In this document: piece by piece, positions 34,155 to 43,698 of the stretch
Numbering within the stretch: the stretch's first letter is position 1
Layout: each line of letters begins with the position of its first letter
Notes under the pieces: model-generated
What the model saw: the letters and a program-made list of their open reading frames with translations, nothing else
Databases searched by the model: none
What the model was told of the DNA's origin: nothing
Position numbers and translations under genes: made by a program
Assembly: GCF_003097655.1 (NCBI RefSeq)
Contig: NZ_QCZH01000001.1
Span: forward strand, 558,001 to 622,000
Reading direction: 5' to 3'
DNA from: Flavobacterium laiguense
Lineage (GTDB): Bacteria > Bacteroidota > Bacteroidia > Flavobacteriales > Flavobacteriaceae
Length of the DNA: 64,000 bases

Positions 34155-34784
34155 TTACTGATTCATTATTTCCTGAAAATAATCAACCATTTGTCCCACA
34201 TGCAGGGCGTCCATCAATCCATGATGTACATGGATTGACATGGGTATTGTTCTTTTTCCGGCCTCGGATACTGTCATTTTTCCAAAAGATATTTTGGGAC
34301 AACTATCGGGGAAAGTCATGTTTCGAGCGTGAGAAAGCGAAGTAAAATCTAACCAAGGAATGGCCGAAAAGTGAATGACATTGTCCTCATTGAATTCCCG
34401 AGTAAATAAACCGGTTGTGTTTTGAATGCGCTCAATTTCGGTCAATGCTGTTTGTTCAAAAATCGCATAATCAGGATGATATTCGATCAAAGAAAACCCA
34501 AAAGTACCATCGGCACGACTTATCGTTGCCGATCCATCAATTCGATCATGAACGTAGATATGGGTGTTCGAAATGCGGTATCTGAAACTTTCAGAAACAT
34601 TCATCGCGTTCAGGGTTTTGTGCAAATAATAAATAAAAAAGGAAGTGCCTAGCGTTTTGGAAGTTTCATACGCTTTGGTGCAATCAATGGCTACTGTTGC
34701 TCCAAAAAAAGGTTCTTGCATTTGTTTAAAAAAAAGAAAATGTTCTTTTCGATTCCAATTGTCTAGGTCTAAAAGTGTTTTCAT
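34155..34784 (-). CDS. Chloramphenicol acetyltransferase-like protein
   Basis: About 209 residues from ATG 34784 (8 extra residues precede it in the open frame). The CAT catalytic site is intact: SIHVHHGLMDALHVG (HHxxxD, His as general base) near the C-terminus. LDNWNRKEHFLFFKQMQEPFFG is the typical CAT start. Trimeric CoA-dependent O-acetyltransferase fold. Chromosomal CAT homologues in Flavobacteriaceae are often of unproven specificity, so resistance to chloramphenicol should not be assumed. No mobile element nearby. Confidence 0.92.
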   Translation of the reverse strand: MKTLLDLDNWNRKEHFLFFKQMQEPFFGATVAIDCTKAYETSKTLGTSFFIYYLHKTLNAMNVSESFRYRISNTHIYVHDRIDGSATISRADGTFGFSLIEYHPDYAIFEQTALTEIERIQNTTGLFTREFNEDNVIHFSAIPWLDFTSLSHARNMTFPDSCPKISFGKMTVSEAGKRTIPMSIHVHHGLMDALHVGQMVDYFQEIMNQ

Positions 34785-34921
34785 AGTTTTAGTATTTTTT
34801 GATGTCAAATTCTATAGTTGTGCAAACCTTTTTAACGAAGTGCTTTTAAATTTAAAAACCTAGCTAAAATACTAAATATAAAAGTATTATAACCAGGTTT
34901 TGTATGTTTTTAAACGGTTTT

Positions 34922-35611
34922 TTATAATTCCAATAGCGTTAAAACTTCTGTTATTTTTTCAAATGCTTGAAAGTTTTTGTGTTCCACTTTATGGTCTATT
35001 TTTTCATGTGCCCAAGTGGTGTGAAACGGAATGTGAACGGCGTGTCCGCCAATGGCCAAAACCGGTAAAACATCCGATTTTAGGGAATTACCAATCATAA
35101 AAAACTCATTGGGTTGTATCTCCAAGCGTTTGATCAAATCCGAATAATCTACTTCTTGCTTGTCTGACATCACCTCGATATGGTGAAAATAATGCCCCAA
35201 ACCCGAATTGTGTAATTTTCTGCGTTGGTCCAGTAAATCACCTTTGGTGGCAACCACCAATTTGTATTTCCCCTGTAACGCTTGTAAAGTTTCCTCGACT
35301 CCATCCAACAAAACAATCGGTTTTTCAAGCAATTCTTTTCCGTATTGTATGATTTTCTCAATAATTTCGATCGGAATAGTATTGTTTGAGATGGTCATCG
35401 CCGCTTCAATCATCGATAGGATATAGCCTTTTATGCCGTAACCATATAATTTTAGATTCTCGATCTCCACCTTGAAAAGCTCTTGTGAGATTCCTTGATG
35501 CGACAGGTAATCTTCCATCAAACCGCAGAATTTTTTCTCGGTTTCATCAAAGTAGGTTTCGTTGATCCATAAGGTATCATCGGCGTCGAAGGCAATTACT
35601 TTTAGGTTCAT
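34922..35611 (-). CDS. HAD family hydrolase
   Basis: 229 residues. Motif I FDADDTLWIN (DxDxT), motif II VVATKGD, motif III around SDKQEVDYSDLI, motif IV FFMIGNSLKSDVLP, so all four HAD motifs are present, with a helical cap between I and II. YjjG/phosphoglycolate-type phosphatase character; substrate unknown. Transcribed before a ~150-bp repeat region and metG on the same strand, the two being separated by the repeats at 35621-35760. Confidence 0.92.
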   Translation of the reverse strand: MNLKVIAFDADDTLWINETYFDETEKKFCGLMEDYLSHQGISQELFKVEIENLKLYGYGIKGYILSMIEAAMTISNNTIPIEIIEKIIQYGKELLEKPIVLLDGVEETLQALQGKYKLVVATKGDLLDQRRKLHNSGLGHYFHHIEVMSDKQEVDYSDLIKRLEIQPNEFFMIGNSLKSDVLPVLAIGGHAVHIPFHTTWAHEKIDHKVEHKNFQAFEKITEVLTLLEL

Positions 35612-35620
35612 GGTTTTTGT

Positions 35621-35760
35621 TTTTACCGCAAATTCGCAAATTATTCTTTATTATATTGAATTAAAAATTGCGAAACTTTTTGAGGTTTATTTTATTTATT
35701 TTTACCGCAAATTCGCAAATTATTCTTTTTATATTGAATCAAAATTTGCGAATTTGCGGT
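35621..35760. repeat. Direct plus inverted GCAAATT repeats between the HAD gene and metG
   Basis: TTTTACCGCAAATTCGCAAA starts both 35621-35649 and 35700-35728 (29-bp direct repeat). The second copy is also the left arm (35704-35721) of a perfect 18-bp hairpin whose right arm is 35743-35760, ending 5 bp from the metG stop, so it may act as the metG terminator. Confidence 0.8.
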
Positions 35761-35765
35761 TGAAT

Positions 35766-37826
35766 TTAATTTATCGTTTCCCCATTCCCAACCCCATCTG
35801 CATCAGGATTTACAAAAACCAATTTTCCTTCGGCATTAGTAGTCATCAAAATCATTCCTTGACTTTCTACGCCACGAAGGTTTCTTGGTGCCAGATTCAC
35901 GAGAACGGTTACACGTTTTCCAACAATGTCTTCCGGTTTGAAACTCTCGGCGATTCCCGAAACAATCGTGCGAACATCAATTCCGGTATCTACTTTCAAA
36001 ATCAAAAGCTTGTTGGCTTTTGGCATTTTTTCCGCTTCCAGGATTGTTCCCACACGGATATCCATTTTGGCAAAATCCTCAAACTGAATTAGATCTTTCT
36101 GTGGTTCCGCTACTTTGTTTTCTGCTTTGTTGGCAGATTTAGTCGCTTCTAGTTTGTCTATTTGTTTCTGAATTTCCTCGTCTTCAATTTTGGCGAAAAG
36201 CAATTCGGCTTCCCCAATTTGATGACCAGCAGGGATTAAATCGGATGAATCAGTTATCGTTTTCCAGTTTATAGGTGTTTCTATTTTTAAGATTCTGGAT
36301 AATTTTGTAGCTGTAAATGGCAAGAAAGGCTCACAAAGTGAACTCAATGCAGCAGCAATTTGCAACGCAACATACATTTGGGTTTGTACACGAGCTGGAT
36401 CAGTTTTAACCATTTTCCAAGGCTCTTCGTCAGCCAAATATTTGTTTCCAAGTCGAGCTACATTCATCATTTCGCCCAAAGCTTCTCTAAAACGGTATCT
36501 TTCCAATGAACTCGAAATCACGGCTGGATAGGCTTTCAATTCTGTCAAAGTAGCTTCGTCAACTTCAGATAATTCATTTGGTTGAGGGACGATTCCGTTG
36601 TAATACTTATTGGTTAATACCACCACACGATTAATGAAATTTCCATAAATGGCTACCAATTCGTTGTTGTTTCTCGCCTGAAAATCTTTCCAGGTAAAAT
36701 CATTGTCTTTGGTTTCAGGAGCGTTCGATGTCAATGCATAACGCAAAACATCCTGTTGGTTTGGGAAGTCTTCCAAATATTCGTGCAACCAAACGGCCCA
36801 GTTTTTAGAAGTCGACAATTTGTTTCCTTCCAAGTTCAAGAACTCATTTGCAGGCACATTGTCTGGCAAAATATAACTTCCTTCGGCTTTTAGCATCGCT
36901 GGGAAAATCACACAGTGAAAAACAATATTGTCCTTCCCAATGAAGTGAACCAACTTCGTATCTTGATCTTTCCAGTACGGTTCCCAATCTTTTCCTTCGC
37001 GTAAAGCCCATTCTTTGGTCGATGAAATGTACCCAATTGGCGCATCAAACCATACGTATAATTTTTTTCCTTCGGCACCTTCAACCGGTACGTCAATTCC
37101 CCAGTCCAAATCACGGGTTACCGCACGAGGTTCCAATCCGCCATCGATCCAAGATTTTACTTGTCCGTAGACGTTGGGTTTCCAGTCGTTTTTATGTCCA
37201 ACAAGTATCCATTCTGTTAAGAAATCAGTATATCTGTCCAAAGGCAAAAACCAGTGTTTCGTCGATTTCATAATTGGAGTTTCACCCGTAATCGTCGATT
37301 TAGGGTTGATTAAATCAGTTGCATTTAGCGTAGAACCACATTTTTCGCATTGATCACCATAGGCTTCTTCATTACCACATTTTGGGCAAGTTCCCACCAC
37401 AAAACGGTCTGCCAAGAATTGATCTGCTTTGGCGTCATATAATTGCTCCGTTACTTCCTCAATAAAATCACCTTTGTCATACAGTTTCTTGAAAAATTCC
37501 GAAGCGGTATCGTGGTGAATTTTCGCCGAAGTTCTGGAGTAATTGTCGAATGAAATACCGAAATCAGAGAATGATTTTCTAATAATTCCATCGTATTTAT
37601 CAATTACTTCTTGTGGCGTAATGCCCTCTTTTTTGGCTTTCATCGAAATAGCCACGCCATGTTCATCGCTTCCGCAAACAAACAAAACGTCTCTTCCTTG
37701 CAAACGCAAATAACGAGAATAAATGTCCGAAGGCACGTAAACCCCCGCCAAATGGCCAATGTGAATCGGTCCGTTCGTATATGGCAATGCCGCTGTAATG
37801 GTATATCTTTTTGGATTCTGTATCAT
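35766..37826 (-). CDS. metG: Methionyl-tRNA synthetase
   Basis: 686 residues, class I aminoacyl-tRNA synthetase. HIGH motif at residues 22-25 ([10 protein letters not shown]), zinc knuckle [24 protein letters not shown] equivalent LSTSK (~336-340), anticodon-binding helices, and a C-terminal EMAP-like tRNA-binding OB domain (~580-686: [35 protein letters not shown]). It charges tRNA-Met. Length is the long form. Ends at the repeat hairpin; its start faces a divergent unit through a dispersed element. Confidence 0.97.
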   Translation of the reverse strand: MIQNPKRYTITAALPYTNGPIHIGHLAGVYVPSDIYSRYLRLQGRDVLFVCGSDEHGVAISMKAKKEGITPQEVIDKYDGIIRKSFSDFGISFDNYSRTSAKIHHDTASEFFKKLYDKGDFIEEVTEQLYDAKADQFLADRFVVGTCPKCGNEEAYGDQCEKCGSTLNATDLINPKSTITGETPIMKSTKHWFLPLDRYTDFLTEWILVGHKNDWKPNVYGQVKSWIDGGLEPRAVTRDLDWGIDVPVEGAEGKKLYVWFDAPIGYISSTKEWALREGKDWEPYWKDQDTKLVHFIGKDNIVFHCVIFPAMLKAEGSYILPDNVPANEFLNLEGNKLSTSKNWAVWLHEYLEDFPNQQDVLRYALTSNAPETKDNDFTWKDFQARNNNELVAIYGNFINRVVVLTNKYYNGIVPQPNELSEVDEATLTELKAYPAVISSSLERYRFREALGEMMNVARLGNKYLADEEPWKMVKTDPARVQTQMYVALQIAAALSSLCEPFLPFTATKLSRILKIETPINWKTITDSSDLIPAGHQIGEAELLFAKIEDEEIQKQIDKLEATKSANKAENKVAEPQKDLIQFEDFAKMDIRVGTILEAEKMPKANKLLILKVDTGIDVRTIVSGIAESFKPEDIVGKRVTVLVNLAPRNLRGVESQGMILMTTNAEGKLVFVNPDADGVGNGETIN

Positions 37827-37867
37827 AACTCAATTTTATTGGGTGCAAAAATAAGCAATTATTTATT

Positions 37868-37891
37868 GTCATCCTGAGCGAAGTCGAAGGA
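37868..37891 (+). repeat. Common intergenic repeat (GTCATCCTGAGCG type)
   Basis: GTCATCCTGAGCGAAGTCGA is a short motif seen between genes in many bacterial genomes; it abuts copy A of the structured element. Confidence 0.45.
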
Positions 37892-37894
37892 TTA

Positions 37895-37975
37895 GGAGCT
37901 ATTTCCCGCTATTCGTTGCAATCTTTTGTACCGAAAACCGGCACAAAAGGATTTTCACTGCTATCGGGGCTAGGG
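37895..37975 (+). repeat. Dispersed structured element, copy A
   Basis: GGAGCTATTTCCCGCTATTCG at the left, ATCTTTTGT, a central hairpin (TTTTGT / ACAAAA with CCG / CGG inside), then AAAGGATTTTCACTGCTATC and GGGGCTAGGGC. Outer arm CCCG (37905-37908) pairs with CGGG (37965-37968). Lies between the divergent metG and the small basic-protein gene. Confidence 0.75.
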
Positions 37976-38019
37976 CATTTGGGTTTTTAATTGGTCTCTC
38001 ATTTTACCATAGCTTTGTT

Positions 38020-38027
38020 TATATTTG
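38020..38027 (+). promoter_or_regulatory. -7 promoter box
   Basis: TATATTTG (TAnnTTTG type), 28 bp before the ATG of the small basic protein. Confidence 0.4.
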
Positions 38028-38055
38028 CAAACGAAATTATCGAAGCGTATAAATT

Positions 38056-38208
38056 ATGGCAAAAGGACCCGAAAAAAACACCAAAAACAAGGCTTTACAT
38101 ACCAAATTGCTAAATCGGAAAAAGTCTAAACTTCAAGAAGAGAAAAAAGAAAAAGCATTGCGGTTGAAAGCTTTGGTCACAAAAATGAATCAGAAAAAAG
38201 CGGAGTAG
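38056..38208 (+). CDS. Small basic hypothetical protein
   Basis: 50 residues: MAKGPEKNTKNKALHTKLLN then RKKSKLQEEKKEKALRLKAL and VTKMNQKKAE. It is Lys-rich (about a third of residues) and mostly amphipathic helix, without Cys or a membrane segment. A promoter box precedes it, the start ATG and TAG stop are clean and coding bias fits. A ribosome- or RNA-associated role is possible but unproven. Followed by 88 bp and the DMP19-like gene on the same strand. Confidence 0.65.
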   Translation: MAKGPEKNTKNKALHTKLLNRKKSKLQEEKKEKALRLKALVTKMNQKKAE

Positions 38209-38296
38209 CCAATTTGTTTTCAGATAAATCAATTTGGATTTCTTTTCTGTTTTAATTTAACTGAAATTTGCACTTTAGTATTTAAACAAAACTAGT

Positions 38297-38836
38297 ATGG
38301 AATTCGGCAGAATAATTATTTCAGAAACAGCAATGAACAGTGAAAATCTTCAAGATGTGGTTCACTCCAATATTTCGGTCATCAACTTAATGCGCGAGGA
38401 AGGAGTAAATGATGATTTGATTCACGAGGATGCTTTGATGAGTTATTATTTGGATTATTATTACTCTCAATATGTTACTGGAAATTTTCCGCAATTTGTT
38501 CACCATTCGGGTTGGAATAAAGAATTAAACGAATTGATAGAGGAAGGTTTGGCACTCGTTGGCGCCCCGAAACATTTGGAATTATTCCAACAACAAAGTA
38601 AAAAGATAAAACTAATGAGCAGCGTAAAGCTCAATAAATTCCTGAAAGGGAAATTGGAAGGCGTAAATCCCATAAGAGATTTGCTCAATAACGACACTTT
38701 CTTCGAGATCGAAGAAAATCTGGTTACTTTGAATGCCGATTTTTTAAAAACCCACCCCGATTTCGAAGTACTTTCGGTAGACGATATGTTTGCCGCTTTG
38801 GAAGAATTTGTGGGTCACGAGATTAAAAGAGAATAG
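38297..38836 (+). CDS. DMP19/DUF4375-like protein
   Basis: 179 residues, cytosolic. EDALMSYYLDYYYSQYVTGNFPQFVHHSGWNKELNELIEEGLALVGA matches the helical core I associate with DMP19 (DUF4375) proteins, where the equivalent is YYVxxxxxQVxNGGFxQYxxNS. DMP19 of Neisseria is a DNA-mimic protein; DUF4375 members elsewhere are not characterised. The sequence is acidic in its C-terminal half (EENLVTLNADFL, DDMFAALEEF), compatible with DNA mimicry. Function inferred only. Ends at a small terminator. Confidence 0.6.
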   Translation: MEFGRIIISETAMNSENLQDVVHSNISVINLMREEGVNDDLIHEDALMSYYLDYYYSQYVTGNFPQFVHHSGWNKELNELIEEGLALVGAPKHLELFQQQSKKIKLMSSVKLNKFLKGKLEGVNPIRDLLNNDTFFEIEENLVTLNADFLKTHPDFEVLSVDDMFAALEEFVGHEIKRE

Positions 38837-38851
38837 CCAATACGTTAGTTG

Positions 38852-38880
38852 TTTCGCGCATCTCCGCGAAATTGTTTTTT
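38852..38880 (+). terminator. Terminator of the DMP19-like gene
   Basis: Stem TTTCGCG / CGCGAAA, loop CATCTC, then TTG and T-run, between convergent genes; overlaps the last base pairs of the M1 peptidase stop region. Confidence 0.65.
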
Positions 38881-40795
38881 AATTCTTCACAAACTTCATT
38901 TTTTTAGTGCCAGAATCGGTAATTATATTCATAAAATAAACCCCTGAAGGCAGTGAAGTAACATTCCAAGAAACCTCTGACTTTGTTTCTCTTATCTTTT
39001 GTCCTCTTTCATTATAAAAGATTACTTTTTTGATTGTTAGATCATTTGGTAAATCAAGAGATATAGTGTCATTAGTAGGATTTGGATATAGTTTTATGCG
39101 CTCCAATTCAAACTTTTCTCTTCCCAAAGTAGCTGCATTATTTCTTGAAACAATATTTTTATTAGGGTCAAAAGTGATGCTTGTAATGCTAAAAGGTACG
39201 TTTTTAATAAAAATTTCTCCATTAACGGTATTGTTCAAAACCAAATCCAATTGTTGGCCACCTGTTCCGAAAACACGAACAGGCACTGGCATTTCAAAAA
39301 AGGAAACCGATGGATCCGATTGCGTTTGATTGACAGTAAATTTGGCTTGACCGCCCTCTAAATTTTGAGCCGAGATATTGTAAATTGGATACCCTTGATT
39401 GTACACCCAGTCGTTAAAGAATTCGGTCAGACTGCTGCCATACACAGCTTCGAAATGCGCTTGCAAGTCGGGGGTTTTCGCATATTTATAGGCAAGATTG
39501 ACGTCTTTCAAATAATTTTTAACTCCTTGAAAAAACAAAGCATCTCCCATTTTGAAACGGAGCATGTTCAATACCATGGCACCTTTATTATACGTTAACC
39601 GAGAGCTGAAAATTCTATTGGTATCGGTAAGTTCTGCATCGGTCAAATACAGTGCCCCATTGGTTTGGGAGGTAATGTTGTTGATCATTTTTGCTTTTTC
39701 GTTTACAAAAGGCGCTTGACCATCAAAACTTTCTATTACCAAGGCAGCAACATAAGTGGCAAACCCTTCGTTAAGCCAAATGTCTTTCCAGTTGCCACAA
39801 GTGATTTTGTCCCCAAACCATTGGTGTGCCATTTCGTGAGCAATTAGACTTCGGTCAAAATTATACATGAAAGAAACCGTAGTGTGTTCCATTCCGCCAC
39901 TCCAGCCAAATTGGGCGTGACCGTATTTTTCGGCGTGAAAAGGATAGATTTCAAAAAGGTTTTCGAATAAATTCAGAATCAATGGCGTTTGGTCTAACTG
40001 CGTTTTTACAGACGCTAAACTTTCTGGATAGATGTAATTAATGATTGGGTATTGATTGGGCGCAGTTCCTCCTGTTTGGTTATACACACTGTAATTGGTT
40101 ACCGCTATGGCGATGAGGTAGGCGGGAATAGGATACCCATGATGGAAATGGGTAGTTTTCACGGATCCATAAATGACAGGTGCGGTTGGTTCAACACCAT
40201 TGGAGACGCTCACATATTCTGATGGTGCCGTAATGTAAACATCAATTGCGTCAGCTTTGTCATTCAAATCTTGTTTGCAAGGCCACCAATCTCTTGCGCC
40301 ATAAGGTTCGGATAAAGTGTATAAAACGGGTGAACCATTGTGGGTTGATGTGGTAAAAGCTTCTTCCTCTTTTGCGGGAGCGCCAGAATACGAGATCGTA
40401 ACGGTTGCCGAAGCTCCTGAATTAAGCACGCTTGGTAAGGTAATAACCAATTCATTATTGGCGTTTTGTGTAAAAGTTAAAGGGAACCCCTCTTTGGTGA
40501 CTTTGCTTACCGTCAATTTATTGGTTAAATCAAATGTAATTGTTGAAAGATCCGATAATGCCGTAAAGGTGGTAGTTACCTTTCCTGAAATATAATAATT
40601 CGCTGGATCTACCGTAAACTCCAGTTTGTGATAGGTGATGTCGTAGTTTTGTGTGTGGGTATTGGTAAGCAAATTCATTTTTTTGCTTGCCATTTTCATT
40701 TCGGTAGTGGCAATTTCGTGCAAATGGTTACTGCTATTTTGAGCATTCCCTAGGGTTGTTAAAACAAATAATGCAAACAACTGTATTTTTTTCAT
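38879..40795 (-). CDS. M1 family aminopeptidase with T9SS sorting domain
   Basis: About 638 residues; start set at ATG 40795, where MKKIQLFALFVLTTLGNAQ is a proper signal peptide. M1 N-terminal beta domain (YDITYHKLEFTVDPANYYISG), substrate-binding motif GWSGGMEHTT (GxMEN equivalent with His for Asn), zinc site LIAHEMAHQWFGDKITCGNW and NEGFATYVA. The last ~75 residues (ERIKLYPNPTNDTISLDL, then GVYFMNIITDSGTKKMKFVKN) are a type A type IX secretion signal, so the enzyme is secreted or surface-bound. Removes N-terminal residues from peptides outside the cell. Monocistronic. Confidence 0.95.
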   Translation of the reverse strand: MKKIQLFALFVLTTLGNAQNSSNHLHEIATTEMKMASKKMNLLTNTHTQNYDITYHKLEFTVDPANYYISGKVTTTFTALSDLSTITFDLTNKLTVSKVTKEGFPLTFTQNANNELVITLPSVLNSGASATVTISYSGAPAKEEEAFTTSTHNGSPVLYTLSEPYGARDWWPCKQDLNDKADAIDVYITAPSEYVSVSNGVEPTAPVIYGSVKTTHFHHGYPIPAYLIAIAVTNYSVYNQTGGTAPNQYPIINYIYPESLASVKTQLDQTPLILNLFENLFEIYPFHAEKYGHAQFGWSGGMEHTTVSFMYNFDRSLIAHEMAHQWFGDKITCGNWKDIWLNEGFATYVAALVIESFDGQAPFVNEKAKMINNITSQTNGALYLTDAELTDTNRIFSSRLTYNKGAMVLNMLRFKMGDALFFQGVKNYLKDVNLAYKYAKTPDLQAHFEAVYGSSLTEFFNDWVYNQGYPIYNISAQNLEGGQAKFTVNQTQSDPSVSFFEMPVPVRVFGTGGQQLDLVLNNTVNGEIFIKNVPFSITSITFDPNKNIVSRNNAATLGREKFELERIKLYPNPTNDTISLDLPNDLTIKKVIFYNERGQKIRETKSEVSWNVTSLPSGVYFMNIITDSGTKKMKFVKN

Positions 40796-41112
40796 TGTGT
40801 ATTTAGTTATGGTATCAAATGTATGGAATGATTCTGCATAAACGATTGTATAGCTGTAAATTTGAAAAATTTTAACAGAATTCATAATTATAGGAAGATA
40901 ATGATCTTTCGCAAATTTCACAAATCTGTTGTGTTTTTTTGGGTTGTATTTTTCTGTATATCAATATTTTAGATATTTTTGGAATGATTTATATAAAAAT
41001 TAAATATCTTTATATATTGTAAATATAAGGTCTTTGAAGGGGACGTTTTCCTTTATCAAGAGTTAAGAAGTTCAATAATTTTGAGTTGATTCTATCCATT
41101 AAACTAACAGCT

Positions 41113-41574
41113 ATGAAAAAAACTACTATTCTATTAATCCTGTCAAGGTTGTTTGTAATCTTATTTCTATTGCCGATGCAGTCTTACCAACTTAGTGCAA
41201 AAAATGAAAATCCTAATGCAAATGTTGTTTTTGAGAATTTGACTGGTACAAAACATACCGACCAACAAGATGAAAATTTAATTAAGGGAGTTTGGGGTAG
41301 AATTGATGCAGCCGGTGAAATAAATATTTCAGAAATCCTAAATAATGGACTGTTAAAGGCTGAATTTTATAATCCTAAAATGATTAATATTGAAAAAGCA
41401 GTTTGGACAAACTCTTCTGATGTTTTGAGAATTTATATTCTTTTTAGAGAAGACAAGTATCCGGGTTCTAGTTTTTCTTTAAATTACTTGCCAGAAAAAG
41501 ACTTGCTTTTAGGCACCTATTTTGATGCTTTGACCAACGAATCTCATTCTGTATCTTTTAAAAGAGTTAAGTAA
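41113..41574 (+). CDS. Exported hypothetical protein
   Basis: 153 residues from ATG 41113; the frame opens earlier with a weaker TTG. Hydrophobic N-terminus LLILSRLFVILFLLP with no clean lipobox and a cut around QLSA, so exported or membrane-anchored. The mature part is a small beta-sandwich-like domain with ENLTGTKHTDQQDENLIKGV and LNNGLLKAEFYNPKMINIEK, VWTNSSDVLRIYILFRED and SFSLNYLPEKDLLLGTYFD. This layout is often called a DUF-type WG/THAP-like envelope protein, but I do not recognise it firmly. The 317-bp gap before it (40796-41112) shows nothing beyond AT-rich promoter DNA. Confidence 0.65.
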   Translation: MKKTTILLILSRLFVILFLLPMQSYQLSAKNENPNANVVFENLTGTKHTDQQDENLIKGVWGRIDAAGEINISEILNNGLLKAEFYNPKMINIEKAVWTNSSDVLRIYILFREDKYPGSSFSLNYLPEKDLLLGTYFDALTNESHSVSFKRVK

Positions 41575-41586
41575 TAGCGATTGTAT

Positions 41587-41622
41587 AAAAAAACCATCTG
41601 ATTTTCTCAGATGGTTTTTTTT
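41587..41622. terminator. Bidirectional terminator
   Basis: Perfect 15-bp stem AAAAAAACCATCTGA / TCAGATGGTTTTTTT with a 5-nt loop between convergent genes. Confidence 0.88.
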
Positions 41623-41642
41623 GAAATTTATATTTAATAATG

Positions 41643-42161
41643 CTAGAGTTTAAAAGTAACTCCAAATTTAGCACCACTAGTACCTGTGTTTCCTCCTAAT
41701 TCTAGATTGATACCAAATTTATCGGTAAAGAAATAACGACCACCTACTTGGGCTCCAAGTCCTAGTGAAGTGTTGTCAGGATGGGGATTGTTGTCGTAGT
41801 CGTCATAATTCCAGATATAATACGTAAGATTGGCTCCAGCATAGAAGTCAAATTTACTTGGAATATGCAATATACGATTGAAATGGTAATTTCCATTAGC
41901 CCCAAGTCCTATTGCTGTAGAATTATAGTTGTAATTTTTGTCGTTATAATAGTACGGGTCATTATCAGTTTGAAAAGAGATTTGACCTCCTAGAGTGAAA
42001 TCTTTAGCGATTCCATAATCAAGACCAAAATAGACAGGAACTCCCCAGCCTGAAAGTCCAACACCTGCGTTTAATTGTACTCCACCTTCTTGAAGAGGAG
42101 CTTGTGCAAATACACCGTTCGATATAAAACCTAAGGCAATTATTAGAATAAGTTTTTTCAT
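41643..42161 (-). CDS. Outer-membrane beta-barrel protein
   Basis: 172 residues. Signal peptide MKKLILIIALGFISNGVFAQ. The mature chain shows alternating hydrophobic strands typical of an 8-strand barrel (VQLNAGVGLSGWGVPVYFGL, DFTLGGQISFQ, SLGLGAQVGGRYFFTDKFGI) and ends GAKFGVTFKL with C-terminal Phe-x-Leu. A short Asp/Asn/Tyr loop (NDPYYYNDKNYNYNST) faces outside. No enzyme motifs. Function unknown; structural porin-like proteins of this size are common in Bacteroidota. Confidence 0.85.
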   Translation of the reverse strand: MKKLILIIALGFISNGVFAQAPLQEGGVQLNAGVGLSGWGVPVYFGLDYGIAKDFTLGGQISFQTDNDPYYYNDKNYNYNSTAIGLGANGNYHFNRILHIPSKFDFYAGANLTYYIWNYDDYDNNPHPDNTSLGLGAQVGGRYFFTDKFGINLELGGNTGTSGAKFGVTFKL

Positions 42162-42362
42162 GATTTTTTATTTAAATTACAATACAAACGTACCGTTTTT
42201 TAAATAATTGTCTGTTGTATTATAAAAGTTTTTAGTTTCATAATTCCCACTTTTTTGTTTTTTGAAAAGAGTTTTGTTTTTAGAATTAGTGAAATTATAT
42301 AGTAGCAAACCAAAAAATAGTACACAAAACAAACTTTGTCTAGTTGTTATCAAACATTTCCT

Positions 42363-42370
42363 TAAATTTG
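42363..42370 (+). promoter_or_regulatory. -7 promoter box for serS
   Basis: TAAATTTG (TAnnTTTG type) 30 bp before the ATG; TTG occurs at 42344-42346. Confidence 0.5.
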
Positions 42371-42400
42371 CTTCCATTATTTAGTTATAAAAATCAAACT

Positions 42401-43672
42401 ATGTTACAAATTGCATTTATTAGAGAGAATCAGGAGAAAGTAATCAACGCTTTGGCAAAAAAAAATATGGATGCCAAATCTGTTGTTGAAGAAGTGGTAC
42501 AACTAGACGAAAAACGTCGCGCTACACAAGTAGAGCTAGATGGTATTTTGTCTGAATCTAATAAATTATCCAAAGACATTGGAGATTTGATGAAAGCTGG
42601 CGAAAAATCAAAAGCCGCTATTCTAAAAGAAAAAACAGTTCTGTTAAAAGAAAAGAGTAAAGTTCTTGCCGAAAATGCAGTCGCTTTGGCCAATGAATTA
42701 ACCGAGAAATTATACACCCTACCTAATCTTCCTGCAGATATAGTTCCTGTTGGAAAAACGCCTGAAGAAAATCTAAACGTTTTCCAAGAAGGGGATATTC
42801 CTGTTTTGCACGAAGGAGCGCAGCCTCACTGGGAATTGGTGAAAAAATACGACATCATTGATTTTGAATTAGGGAATAAAATAACAGGTGCTGGATTCCC
42901 TGTTTATAAAGGAAAAGGAGCTCGTTTGCAACGTGCGTTAATTTCTTATTTTTTAGATAAAAACACCGATGCGGGTTACAAAGAGTATCAAGTCCCTCAT
43001 TTAGTAAACGAAGCATCAGCATACGGTACTGGACAATTACCAGACAAAGAAGGGCAAATGTACCATGACGCAACCGATAATTTGTATTTGATTCCAACGG
43101 CTGAGGTTCCCGTAACCAATATCTTTAGAGATGTCATTTTAACTGAAAATGAATTACCGGTTTTGTGCACTGCCTATACGCCTTGTTTCCGTCGTGAAGC
43201 GGGTTCTTATGGAGCGCATGTACGTGGTTTGAACCGTTTGCATCAATTTGATAAAGTAGAAATCGTTCGTGTTGAGCATCCTGATAATTCATATCAAGCA
43301 CTCGATGGAATGGTAGAACACGTAAAAAGCATTCTTCAAGAATTGAAATTGCCGTACCGAGTTTTACGTCTTTGTGGCGGTGATATGGGTTTTGCATCAG
43401 CTTTGACGTATGATTTTGAAGTGTACTCTACAGCTCAAGAGCGCTGGTTGGAAATTTCTTCTGTATCTAACTTTGAAACATTTCAAGCCAATCGTTTGAA
43501 GTTGCGTTTCAAAGACAAAGACGGGAAAAACCAATTGGCACACACTCTTAACGGAAGTTCATTGGCCTTACCAAGAGTTCTTGCTGGAATTTTAGAAAAC
43601 TACCAAACTCCAGAAGGAATCGTTATCCCAGAAGTATTACGTTCATATTGTGGGTTTGATATTATTGATTAA
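42401..43672 (+). CDS. serS: Seryl-tRNA synthetase
   Basis: 423 residues from ATG 42401, the canonical MLQIAFIRENQEKVINALAK start. N-terminal antiparallel coiled-coil arm (~30-105) that binds tRNA-Ser, then a class II core with motif 2 FRREAGSYGAHVRGLNRLHQF and motif 3 GSSLALPRVLAGILENYQ. Charges tRNA-Ser and also tRNA-Sec. Length normal. Stop followed by a long imperfect hairpin; no neighbour on the same strand is close enough for an obvious operon. Confidence 0.97.
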   Translation: MLQIAFIRENQEKVINALAKKNMDAKSVVEEVVQLDEKRRATQVELDGILSESNKLSKDIGDLMKAGEKSKAAILKEKTVLLKEKSKVLAENAVALANELTEKLYTLPNLPADIVPVGKTPEENLNVFQEGDIPVLHEGAQPHWELVKKYDIIDFELGNKITGAGFPVYKGKGARLQRALISYFLDKNTDAGYKEYQVPHLVNEASAYGTGQLPDKEGQMYHDATDNLYLIPTAEVPVTNIFRDVILTENELPVLCTAYTPCFRREAGSYGAHVRGLNRLHQFDKVEIVRVEHPDNSYQALDGMVEHVKSILQELKLPYRVLRLCGGDMGFASALTYDFEVYSTAQERWLEISSVSNFETFQANRLKLRFKDKDGKNQLAHTLNGSSLALPRVLAGILENYQTPEGIVIPEVLRSYCGFDIID

Positions 43673-43698
43673 TACAAATTTCAAGAAACAGAAAAACA

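Noticed and set aside
34155..34784. Acquired antibiotic-resistance gene
   Set aside because: CAT-like fold is clear, but there is no mobile element and the base composition fits the host, so a resident enzyme is likelier.
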